Part shown: positions 25,289-32,398 of the stretch, one piece after another
Numbering within the stretch: the first letter of the stretch is position 1
Layout: each line of letters begins with the position of its first letter
Source: a bacterium
GTDB taxonomy: Bacteria > Armatimonadota > Zipacnadia > Zipacnadales > UBA11051
Reading direction: 5' to 3'
Assembly: GCA_030604405.1 (NCBI GenBank)
Contig: JAUVVY010000008.1
Span: forward strand, 1 to 64,000
Length of the DNA: 64,000 nt
Program-made: the position numbers and the translations under genes
Notes under the pieces: model-generated
Told to the model about the DNA's origin: nothing
Seen by the model: the letters and a program-made list of their open reading frames with translations, nothing else
The model's database searches: none

Positions 25289-27888
25289 GCGACTTAGTCA
25301 GCACGGGGATTGAGGGACTCGACGTACTACTTGGCGGCGGCCTGCGGGCGGGCGCTTGTGCGGTTGTGGAGGGCGTCCCGGGCACGGGCAAGACCACTAT
25401 CGGCCTGCAGTTCGTTCACGACGGCTGCATCAACGGTGAGGCGGGGGTTGTTGTCACTTTCGAGCAACTCCCAGAGCAGATTTACCTCGACGCCCAGAAC
25501 TTGGGCTGGGACCTGCGCGCCCTGGAAGAGCAGGACCTGCTCCGGGTCATCTGTACCTCTCCGGAAGTCTTCCTAGACCAGCTTAGCGACGCCGACGGTA
25601 TGATAGACGGCCTGATACGCGAGATGGACGCAAAGCGCATGCTGGTGGACAGCGTCTCGCACCTGATGCAACTGGCAAGCACCCCGCAGGAGCTGCGATC
25701 GGTGGTTTATGGCATGGTCAACGGCCTCAAGCGCGCGCGGCTGACCTGCATGGTCACAAAGGAAGTGGATGAGACGGGGGTGCGCGGGGCCGCCTTTGAG
25801 GAATACTTGGTGGACACCGTAATCAGCCTGAGCTTTGAGATGGGTGCCGATCTTTACCGGCGGCGTTACTTGGAAGTGCTTAAATCGCGCGGCCAGGACC
25901 ACGTTCACGGCAAGCACACCTTGAAACTCGGTGGTGCCGGCGCTCAGGTCTATCCGAGGCGCGCCGATCGCCCCCGCATGAAAGACCTGCCTACAGAGCG
26001 CATCAGTACAGGTGTGGTCGGCCTCGATGACATGATGACCTCCGGGATCCAGCCCGGTCATACCGTGCTGGTTGCCGGCAGCGCCGGTGTCGGCAAGACG
26101 ACGCTGGGCCTGTCATTCGTCAATGCAGGGGCTGCTGGTGGCGAACGGGCGGTCTATGTCTCATTTGAGGAAGCTCCCGAGGCGCTGTTGCAGTTGGCCG
26201 GCAACTTCGGCCTGCAGCTTTCCGAAATGCAGCAGGCCGGCGACCTCAGCTTCATACACGTGCCGCCCGTACATCTCCGCACCGACGAATTCGTCGCCCA
26301 GCTTGAGGCCGAGATCGAAAAACTCGGCGCCCGCCGTGTAGTAGTTGACAGCATCACCGATCTGGCTATGGCCGGCCAGGCCAGCCAGCGGCTGTGCGAA
26401 ACTGTCTATATCATCAACGCCATGTTCAAACAGCGCGGCGTCACGGCAATCCTCATTACCGAGGTCCCTGAGCTCTTCGGCCAGACCTACGTGACCACCG
26501 AGCATGTCTCCATCATCGTTGATGGCATCATCTTGATGAAGTATCTGGAGGAAAGCGAGATCCAGCGCGCCATCTCCGTTCTGAAGATGCGCGGCTGTAA
26601 CCACGACAAGGACATCCGCCGCTTCACCATCCAGGCCGACGGCATCCGCGTCGAGAGCCGCTTTGAGGGCGCTGAGGGCGTCATGGCCGGCAGCGCACGA
26701 CCCGTACCGGTGGCTCTGTCAGTGCGCAGTTTTACCGAAACTGACGAGCAGCACAACCAGGAGCTGATGACGCGCTTCTCCCAGGTTTATCCCCGCATCT
26801 CGCCCGTCAGCATCAGCCTCCCCTACAATCCCGACGAGGCCCGCACTACCGTTGAGGCGGCGCTGCGGGCCGACACCGGCGAGCTGTCGGTCGCCCCCCT
26901 GTGCCTCTACTGGATGCCCGAAATACTTGAGATGAACCGCCTGCTGCCGTTGGACGATCTGCTGTCTGGCGCTGAATTGGAGCAGCATATCCCGGAGCTG
27001 CTGGCCGCCGGGACCCTCAACCGCATCTGCGCCATCCCCGCGCTTGCCACTTGCGGAGTGCTGTTGTACCGCAAGGACCTGCTCGAGGAATTCGGCTTTG
27101 ACAACCCGCCCCAGAGCTGGGCTGAACTGATACATCAGGCGCACACCATCGTCGAGGGCAAACCGGACGAGCATCTCATCGGTTACCAGTTCCCGTCATA
27201 TATGTATGAGGGTCTCACTACCAGCTTCCTGCAAAATCTCTGGAGCAATGGTGCCCATGTCTTTGACGGTGAAGATGTCTCGCTGGAAGATGAGCCGACG
27301 CTGGCAGTTCTGACCTACATGCACGACCTGATATATAAGGAGCGGCTGGTGCCCAGCAACGTAGTGACTGCCGCCGGCGGGCTGGAGCCGCAAAACGAAT
27401 TCATCGCGGGCCGCACGGTGTTTTTGACTCTGCTGCCCAGCGTCAGCCAGGCTGCGCAGAGTCTCGACTCGCCGATCAGGGGTAAAGTCGGCATCACCTC
27501 CCCGCCGATGGGGCCACATGGCAAGGCGAGTGTGACTTTCCTGAGCGGCTGGCTCTACGGCATCCCGGTGGGCGCCAGAGCTCCGCAGGCCGCCCGCGAG
27601 TTCATCAGGTTCATGACCAGTCCGCAGGTGCAAAAGGAGCGCGCTCTGCGTGGCGGCCCGCTCCCCACCATTGAGCGGATCTACACCGACCCCGAGGTGC
27701 TGGCCTTCAACCCCGACTATCCCAAGATCCGTCAGATGCTGCGCACTGCCAAGTGGCGCAGCGAGATACCGCAGTATCCGAAGGTCAGCCGGATCATACA
27801 AAAGCATCTCCACGCCATGCTCAGGGGTGAAGTCCAGCCCCCCGACTGCCTCACCCGGCTCAAGGCCGACATCAAGGAGCTCGTCTGA
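25285..27888 (+). CDS. Tandem KaiC-type ATPase fused to ABC solute-binding-protein domain
   Basis: 867 residues without signal peptide or TM segment. First RecA/KaiC domain: STGIEGLDVLLGGGL, Walker A EGVPGTGKTTIGLQF (about 30-44), VVVTFEQLP catalytic position (E-Q). Second domain about 235-460: ISTGVVGLDDMM, Walker A AGSAGVGKTTLGLSF (about 264-278), VYVSFEEAPE (E-E). EHVSIIVDGIILMKYLE and KMRGCNHDKDIRRF align with the KaiC CII end, the residue matching KaiC S431 being Ser and T432 Ile. From about 470 a type 1 extracellular solute-binding fold follows: FTETDEQHNQELMTRFSQVY, ALATCGVLLYRKDLLEEFG, SWAELIHQA, LLPSVSQAA, SGWLYGIPVGAR, FIRFMTSPQVQ. The solute-binding part is normally exported; here it must be cytoplasmic. 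It is coupled to a winged-helix gene; no KaiA/KaiB seen. Confidence 0.9.
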   Translation: MSDLVSTGIEGLDVLLGGGLRAGACAVVEGVPGTGKTTIGLQFVHDGCINGEAGVVVTFEQLPEQIYLDAQNLGWDLRALEEQDLLRVICTSPEVFLDQLSDADGMIDGLIREMDAKRMLVDSVSHLMQLASTPQELRSVVYGMVNGLKRARLTCMVTKEVDETGVRGAAFEEYLVDTVISLSFEMGADLYRRRYLEVLKSRGQDHVHGKHTLKLGGAGAQVYPRRADRPRMKDLPTERISTGVVGLDDMMTSGIQPGHTVLVAGSAGVGKTTLGLSFVNAGAAGGERAVYVSFEEAPEALLQLAGNFGLQLSEMQQAGDLSFIHVPPVHLRTDEFVAQLEAEIEKLGARRVVVDSITDLAMAGQASQRLCETVYIINAMFKQRGVTAILITEVPELFGQTYVTTEHVSIIVDGIILMKYLEESEIQRAISVLKMRGCNHDKDIRRFTIQADGIRVESRFEGAEGVMAGSARPVPVALSVRSFTETDEQHNQELMTRFSQVYPRISPVSISLPYNPDEARTTVEAALRADTGELSVAPLCLYWMPEILEMNRLLPLDDLLSGAELEQHIPELLAAGTLNRICAIPALATCGVLLYRKDLLEEFGFDNPPQSWAELIHQAHTIVEGKPDEHLIGYQFPSYMYEGLTTSFLQNLWSNGAHVFDGEDVSLEDEPTLAVLTYMHDLIYKERLVPSNVVTAAGGLEPQNEFIAGRTVFLTLLPSVSQAAQSLDSPIRGKVGITSPPMGPHGKASVTFLSGWLYGIPVGARAPQAAREFIRFMTSPQVQKERALRGGPLPTIERIYTDPEVLAFNPDYPKIRQMLRTAKWRSEIPQYPKVSRIIQKHLHAMLRGEVQPPDCLTRLKADIKELV

Positions 27889-27992
27889 AAAAGAGCACGG
27901 AGCGTTTGTTGTCATAGAAACCAGGTGAGTGTCCCGACTTTCATCGTTTCAAGAAAGGCTCCATTCCGTTCTTTGCTACTTGATAGGCCTGG

Positions 27993-28021
27993 TTGACAGC
28001 CGCGCAAAGTGGTGCTACCAT
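27993..28021 (+). promoter_or_regulatory. Sigma70-type promoter of prs
   Basis: TTGACA at 27993-27998 (perfect), 17-bp spacer, TACCAT at 28016-28021 (4 of 6). Start of transcription would be about 28028, giving a leader of about 70 nt to the ATG at 28100. Confidence 0.65.
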
Positions 28022-28099
28022 ACCCGCGAGCCTCTGTGCATGAGCGAATTACACAGCAGGCTTATTTGTTTCCACACCCCGGATCAGGAGAATTGGCTA

Positions 28100-29086
28100 A
28101 TGCCTGGGCAAAAGCTATACGACATCCCTGATGACCTCAATGAGGATCTGAAGATATTCTGCGGCTGCTCGCACCCGCAACTGGCCGGCGATATCTGCGA
28201 GTGTCTCGGCATACCCCTGGGCGAGACCTACATAGACCGTTTCGCCAATGACAACATCTACGTGCAAATCAGCGAGAACGTGCGCGAGAAGGATGTCTTC
28301 GTGCTGCAGACCGCCTCGGCTCCGGTCTCGGAGCATCTGATGGAACTGTTCCTGATGGTGGATGCTCTGAAGCACGCATCGGCTCAGCGTGTGACGGTGG
28401 TCATGCCTTACTACGCCTACGTGCGCTCGGACAAGAAGGACGCGCCACGCATCTCGGTCGCCGCGCGGCTAATTGCGGACCTGCTGGAGGCCTCCGGGGC
28501 CGACCGGCTGCTGACCATGAACCTGCACTCGGAGCAGATCCAGGGCTTTTTCCAGGTGCCGGCCGATCACCTGACCGCTCTGCCGCTTCTGTGCGACTAC
28601 TTCTCCGAGAAGCTGGACCTGACGAATTTCGTCATCGTCTCGCCCGACGCCGGCAGCGCCAAACGTGCCGGAAGATACGCCGAGCGCCTCGACCTGCCGC
28701 TGGCCATCGGCGACAAGCGGCGCGACAGCCAGCTCAAGGATGATGCATTCATCAGCCGTATCGTGGGTGAGGTGGAGGGTAAGAACATCATCATCTTCGA
28801 CGACGAAATCGCCACCGGCGCTTCGATGCTGGTGTTGGTTGAGTGTCTCAGGGAAAAGTACGATGTGGGCAAGATCTACGCCGGGGCCGCTCACGGGGTG
28901 CTGGTCGGGTCGGCCATCGAGCGGTTCCAGGAAAGCGACATCGAAGAGGTCGTTATAACCGACAGCTTGCCACTGCCGGAGGAAAAGCAGATTGACAAGA
29001 TAAGGCAGGTCTCGGTGGCCCCGCTTCTGGCCTCTGCCATCTACGCCATCCACACCGGCGCATCAGTAAGCGCGCTGTTCCGGTGA
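28100..29086 (+). CDS. prs: Ribose-phosphate pyrophosphokinase (PRPP synthetase)
   Basis: Makes PRPP from ribose 5-phosphate and ATP, the precursor for purines, pyrimidines, histidine and NAD. 328 residues, normal length. Signatures: FANDNIYVQISENVREKDVF (about 52-71), YYAYVRSDKKDAPRISVAA, MNLHSEQIQGFF (metal site, usual DLH replaced by NLH), VIVSPDAGSAKRA, and the PRPP-binding loop IIIFDDEIATGASML (about 233-247, compare VDDxIDTGGT; one residue of the loop, the second Asp, is Ala). ATG 28100 with AGGAG nine bases upstream is preferred to an in-frame extension from 27929. Its last 60 codons plus downstream 75 bp are repeated at 30600-30856. Confidence 0.95.
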   Translation: MPGQKLYDIPDDLNEDLKIFCGCSHPQLAGDICECLGIPLGETYIDRFANDNIYVQISENVREKDVFVLQTASAPVSEHLMELFLMVDALKHASAQRVTVVMPYYAYVRSDKKDAPRISVAARLIADLLEASGADRLLTMNLHSEQIQGFFQVPADHLTALPLLCDYFSEKLDLTNFVIVSPDAGSAKRAGRYAERLDLPLAIGDKRRDSQLKDDAFISRIVGEVEGKNIIIFDDEIATGASMLVLVECLREKYDVGKIYAGAAHGVLVGSAIERFQESDIEEVVITDSLPLPEEKQIDKIRQVSVAPLLASAIYAIHTGASVSALFR

Positions 29087-29259
29087 AGGCGAGGGGAAGG
29101 CATCCTTCGCAAGAAGAGCGTTGCCCGGATGTGTTTTGTGCGGCGGCCTGGGCGCTGCTTGAATCCTACTGGTGTCTGGGAGTGAAGGTGTTCCATACCG
29201 GGCCGATCAGCATATTCCCGTCGCGGTCATCAGGACTCCATACCACCAGGCCCATGTCG

Positions 29260-30381
29260 TCATCCCCCGTCAGGCGCGACGCTGTGGAGCAAGTACGTCT
29301 CCTGACCATCCACGGTGCGCAACTCGTAGTGAAAATCATCGCCGGAAAACGGGTCGGCCGGCAGTTCGGCGATGTAATCCGGAACAAGGTTTGCCAGCGT
29401 GCGCGGATAGTTGCTCTCCCTGATATTGTATGCCTCCAAGGCGCACCGGATGCTGAGGCCGGCCATTTTCGCCTCGGACTGGTCCCGTTTTTCGGCGTAC
29501 CTGCTATACATTGGGGCCGCGATGCTGGACATAGGCGATAGCGACCTCGGGATTTTGCCGCGCAGAAATGCCGGTTGCCTCGCCCACTTGTCCACCTTCA
29601 CTAGATATATTTGCTGAGCACGCCAGAAAATGTTCGTGATTATGTTCTGCGGGAGAAGCTTCGTGCGCCGGCCGGTGCTGGTGGCTGCCATCTGATGCGC
29701 CATAGCCTTCATGCCCCGGTCGCTATCAAGAAGTATTGTGTGGGCCAGTGACTGTGGGTTCTTGCGGTTCTGCTCGTTCCAGGCGACAAATTCGACAAGC
29801 TTCTCCGGGGTTGGAGTGGCGCTGTTGAGCACATCACTGAGGGCCTTGGCACCGATGGCGCATATCGCTATGCCCGCGAGGTCGTGGAGAATGGAAGCAT
29901 TGATCCCCATATTCCGGCCGAGACGTAGGCAGTCACGGATGGAATCCATGGCCTCATCCGCCTTGCCCTGAGCGGCCAGCGCCTTGGCCTCCAGGCTCAA
30001 CCCTCTGGCCAGTGCACGCATTCCTGCCAGTTGCGCATTGGCGGCGCTCAGATCAGGGCCCGGATCCGGGACGCGGCAATCGTTGTACAGGCCCTCGCGC
30101 AAAGTCTGCAGCGCCGCTTCATAGGCGGCCGCGGCCTCGACATAATCCGGCTGCTGGCCGCTCCGCTCAGCCTGACGGGCGGCCTCGAAACTGCGTTCGG
30201 CGTGGCTCTCCTCCGCTATCTGTCCTGCTCTGACCATATAGCTCCAGGCGTTATCCTCTGGCTCGGGGTACTGCGGCAAGTCAATACTCACCGTGGTGGT
30301 CGTCGCTACGTATCCATAGATGCCGACAGCGAGCAAGACGGCGCCGATAAGAGCAACCACCAACCATCTGCGTGAATACAT
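29260..30381 (-). CDS. Exported hypothetical protein with prepilin-type tail, copy A (frameshifted 3' end)
   Basis: 373 residues. One N-terminal membrane helix (LVVALIGAVLLAVGIYGYVA) suggests export or anchoring. A helical middle (residues about 40-200, with NEQNRK) is followed by the tail YPRTLANLVPDYIAELPADP with FSGDDFHYELR, the pattern often seen at the end of type II secretion pseudopilin-like proteins of large-genome diderms. A run of five C's at 29264-29268 shifts the frame relative to copy B: removing one base would extend it by GDDDMGLVVWSPDDRDGN and a further ten residues or so to a stop at 29166. So it is a one-base-frameshifted 3' end, or a homopolymer sequencing error. ATG 30381 with GGAGG. 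The downstream paralogue at 30862 (copy B) is intact. Confidence 0.75.
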   Translation of the reverse strand: MYSRRWLVVALIGAVLLAVGIYGYVATTTTVSIDLPQYPEPEDNAWSYMVRAGQIAEESHAERSFEAARQAERSGQQPDYVEAAAAYEAALQTLREGLYNDCRVPDPGPDLSAANAQLAGMRALARGLSLEAKALAAQGKADEAMDSIRDCLRLGRNMGINASILHDLAGIAICAIGAKALSDVLNSATPTPEKLVEFVAWNEQNRKNPQSLAHTILLDSDRGMKAMAHQMAATSTGRRTKLLPQNIITNIFWRAQQIYLVKVDKWARQPAFLRGKIPRSLSPMSSIAAPMYSRYAEKRDQSEAKMAGLSIRCALEAYNIRESNYPRTLANLVPDYIAELPADPFSGDDFHYELRTVDGQETYLLHSVAPDGG

Positions 30382-30480
30382 CTCTGCGCCTCCGATCAGT
30401 CATACAGCCACATAGCAATTGACAGGCAAGGATGTTGTTCATTGTAGGCGCGTAACGGCTTGCAGGGCGCCGTCATTACA

Positions 30481-30599
30481 TAGTGTGCCCCATGGCGCCG
30501 GTTTTGTCTAACTTTTCGACAATATTCGCACTGACAGACCGATACCAGGTCGCCGGTGTACGCAGGAAACGGTTCCCTGGCCCGCGCGGTCGAAGAATA
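30481..30599. repeat. Duplicated mttB-upstream sequence (also at 32069-32191)
   Basis: The segment with TTTTGTCTAAC, ACAATATTCGC, CCGATACC and CCCGCGCGGTCGAAGAATAG occurs at 30481-30599 and again at 32069-32191, and the end GTCGAAGAATA recurs at about 35310 before the intact mttB. At 30599 it joins directly to a copy of the prs 3' end, at 32191 it leads into a truncated mttB copy. This marks the rearrangement breakpoints. Confidence 0.75.
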
Positions 30600-30782
30600 G
30601 TCGGGTCGGCCATTGAGCGGTTCCAGGAAAGCGACATCGAAGAGGTCGTCATAACCGACAGGCTGCCACTGCCGGAGGAAAAGCAGATTGACAAGATAAA
30701 GCAGGTCTCGGTGGCCCCGCTTCTGGCCTCTGCCATCTACGCCATCCACACCGGCGCATCAGTAAGCGCGCTGTTTCGCTGA
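30600..30782 (+). pseudogene. Duplicated 3' end of prs
   Basis: 61 codons nearly identical to the end of prs: GSAIERFQESDIEEVVITDR, LPLPEEKQIDKIKQVSVAPL, IHTGASVSALFR. They join without a gap to the mttB-upstream fragment at 30599, so they lack the catalytic parts. The 75 bp that follow also match those after the real prs. Not expected to be functional; it may be read as the tail of a spurious ORF from 30483. Confidence 0.9.
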
Positions 30783-30861
30783 AGGCGAGGGGAAGGCATG
30801 CTTCGCAAGAAGAGCGTTGCCCGGATGTGTTTTGTGCGGCGGCCTGGGCGCTGTTCGGACG

Positions 30862-32025
30862 CTACTCGCGTCTGCCAGTGAAGATGTTCCGTACCGGGCC
30901 GATCAGCATATCCCCGTCGCGGTCATCAGGACTCCACACCACCAGGCCCATGTCATCGTCACCGTCAGGGCCGACGCTGTAGAGCAGATACCCACCCATC
31001 CCGTCCAGGGAGCCCAGTATATAGCGGAAATCACGGCCCGACCACGCATCAAGCGGCAACTCGGCGATGTAGTCTGGAACAAGCTTTGCCAGCGTGCGCG
31101 GATAGTTGCTCTCCCTGATATTGTATGCCTCCAAGGCGCAGCGGATGCTGCTGCCGGCCAGGACAGCTTCATTCATCGTCGCTTTTTCGGCCAGCCTCTG
31201 GTAAGTAGCTGCCGTGGGTAGGTTCTCGGCTCCGGCCAGCTCCGCTTCGTCGGGCACCGGACCGCGCAGGTGTGCGGGCTGCCGGGCCCACTCGATAACA
31301 CGCACGACGTATTGCTCAAATACGTCGGCCAGCTCTGGAGCAGCGGTCCGCCGTCTTGCGACAATCCAGTGAGCATCAATGGCGATGGCATCGGCAGTTG
31401 ACTGCCACTGCCGGCGGTTCTGCTCGTTCCACGCCGCGAACTCGATCAGCTTCTCCGGCGCGGGCATGGCAGTATTAAGCGCATCACTCAGGGCTTGGGT
31501 ACCGATGGCCCCTATCGCGATGCCAATCAGCTCGTGAATCAGTGCCCCATTCGTGCTGATGTTGCGGCCGAGGCGCAAACAGTCGCGAATCGACTCTATG
31601 GCCCTATCGGGGTTGCCCTGCTGTGCATGGCCCCTGGCCTCCCAGCTCAAAGCTCTGGCCAGGTTGCGTATGCCCATAAGTTCAGGAAAATCTGTCTCAT
31701 GAAACTCCAAGCCCAGCACGCGGCAGTCGTTATACAACCCTTCGCGCAGGACCTTTAGCGCCGGCTCATAGCTGGCTGCGGCTTTGGCGTAATCAGGCTC
31801 GACACCGTCCCGCTGAGCTTCCATGATGACGCTGTGGCCACTGTCGGCGTCGGTCTCTTTGGCCACCTGTGCAGCTCTAAGCATATAGCTCCAGGCGTTG
31901 TCAGGAGGCTCTGGGTACTGCGGCAGCTCGAAAGCCGGCTCGGCTGCGTCAACACAAATAGAATAGGCGATACAAACTACGCAGGCCGCGATGAGTGCAA
32001 CCAGCAACGACCTAGGGAGATACAT
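30862..32025 (-). CDS. Exported hypothetical protein with prepilin-type tail, copy B
   Basis: 387 residues, paralogue of the protein at 29260-30381. A signal or anchor helix (LLVALIAACVVCIAYSICV) leads to DAAEPAFELPQYPEPPDNAW, close to copy A (LPQYPEPEDNAWSYM). The body shares LREGLYNDCRV, SIRDCLRLGRN and WNEQNR. The tail is intact, YPRTLAKLVPDYIAELPLDA with SGRDFRYILGSLDGMGGYL, LYSVGPDGDDDMGLVVWSPD, ending GPVRNIFTGRRE. The DDDMG acidic end is typical of Ca-binding pseudopilin-like tails. ATG 32025 with GGAGG six bases upstream. It belongs to the tandem duplicated tract; function unknown. Confidence 0.8.
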   Translation of the reverse strand: MYLPRSLLVALIAACVVCIAYSICVDAAEPAFELPQYPEPPDNAWSYMLRAAQVAKETDADSGHSVIMEAQRDGVEPDYAKAAASYEPALKVLREGLYNDCRVLGLEFHETDFPELMGIRNLARALSWEARGHAQQGNPDRAIESIRDCLRLGRNISTNGALIHELIGIAIGAIGTQALSDALNTAMPAPEKLIEFAAWNEQNRRQWQSTADAIAIDAHWIVARRRTAAPELADVFEQYVVRVIEWARQPAHLRGPVPDEAELAGAENLPTAATYQRLAEKATMNEAVLAGSSIRCALEAYNIRESNYPRTLAKLVPDYIAELPLDAWSGRDFRYILGSLDGMGGYLLYSVGPDGDDDMGLVVWSPDDRDGDMLIGPVRNIFTGRRE

Positions 32026-32224
32026 CTTTGCACCTCCGCTCAAGTAGGTGGGTAAGTGCTCAGTGATATAGTGTGTCGTGCATCGCCTTTTTTGTCTAAA
32101 CTTTTCCACAATATTCGCCCTGACAAGCCGATACCTGTTCACCGCTGTATGCAGGAAAAGGCTCCCTGGCCCGCGCGGTCGAAGAATAGTCGGGGCACAA
32201 TCCGCAGCGCTTTGAGGTGAAACA

Positions 32225-32380
32225 ATGAATTGGCTTGCGGAAAGCGAAGTTGAGCAGATAGACGAGACCAGCCTGGATATTCTGGCCGAAACCAGCATTA
32301 TGCACCTGTTGTGTCGAGTGCCGCGCAACGGCGTCGGGCTAGAAAGCCCGACCTACGCGTTGATGAATAATGGGGGTTAG
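32225..32380 (+). pseudogene. Truncated copy of the mttB 5' end
   Basis: The ATG at 32225 starts MNWLAESEVEQIDETSLDIL and AETSIM, matching the first 26 residues of the intact mttB protein (MDWLTDSEVEQINEASLDVL, AETGIM) with about eight differences. After that it runs into unrelated sequence including a GTCGGGCTAGAAAGCCCGAC hairpin repeat (about 32334) and stops at 32380. The SD-containing stretch GAGGTGAAACA is kept. Confidence 0.85.
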
Positions 32381-32398
32381 AAAGACCGACCTATGTGG

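Noticed and set aside
25285-27888. Circadian KaiC clock protein
   Set aside because: No KaiA or KaiB genes, T432 position is Ile, and the C-terminal solute-binding domain is not part of clock KaiC.
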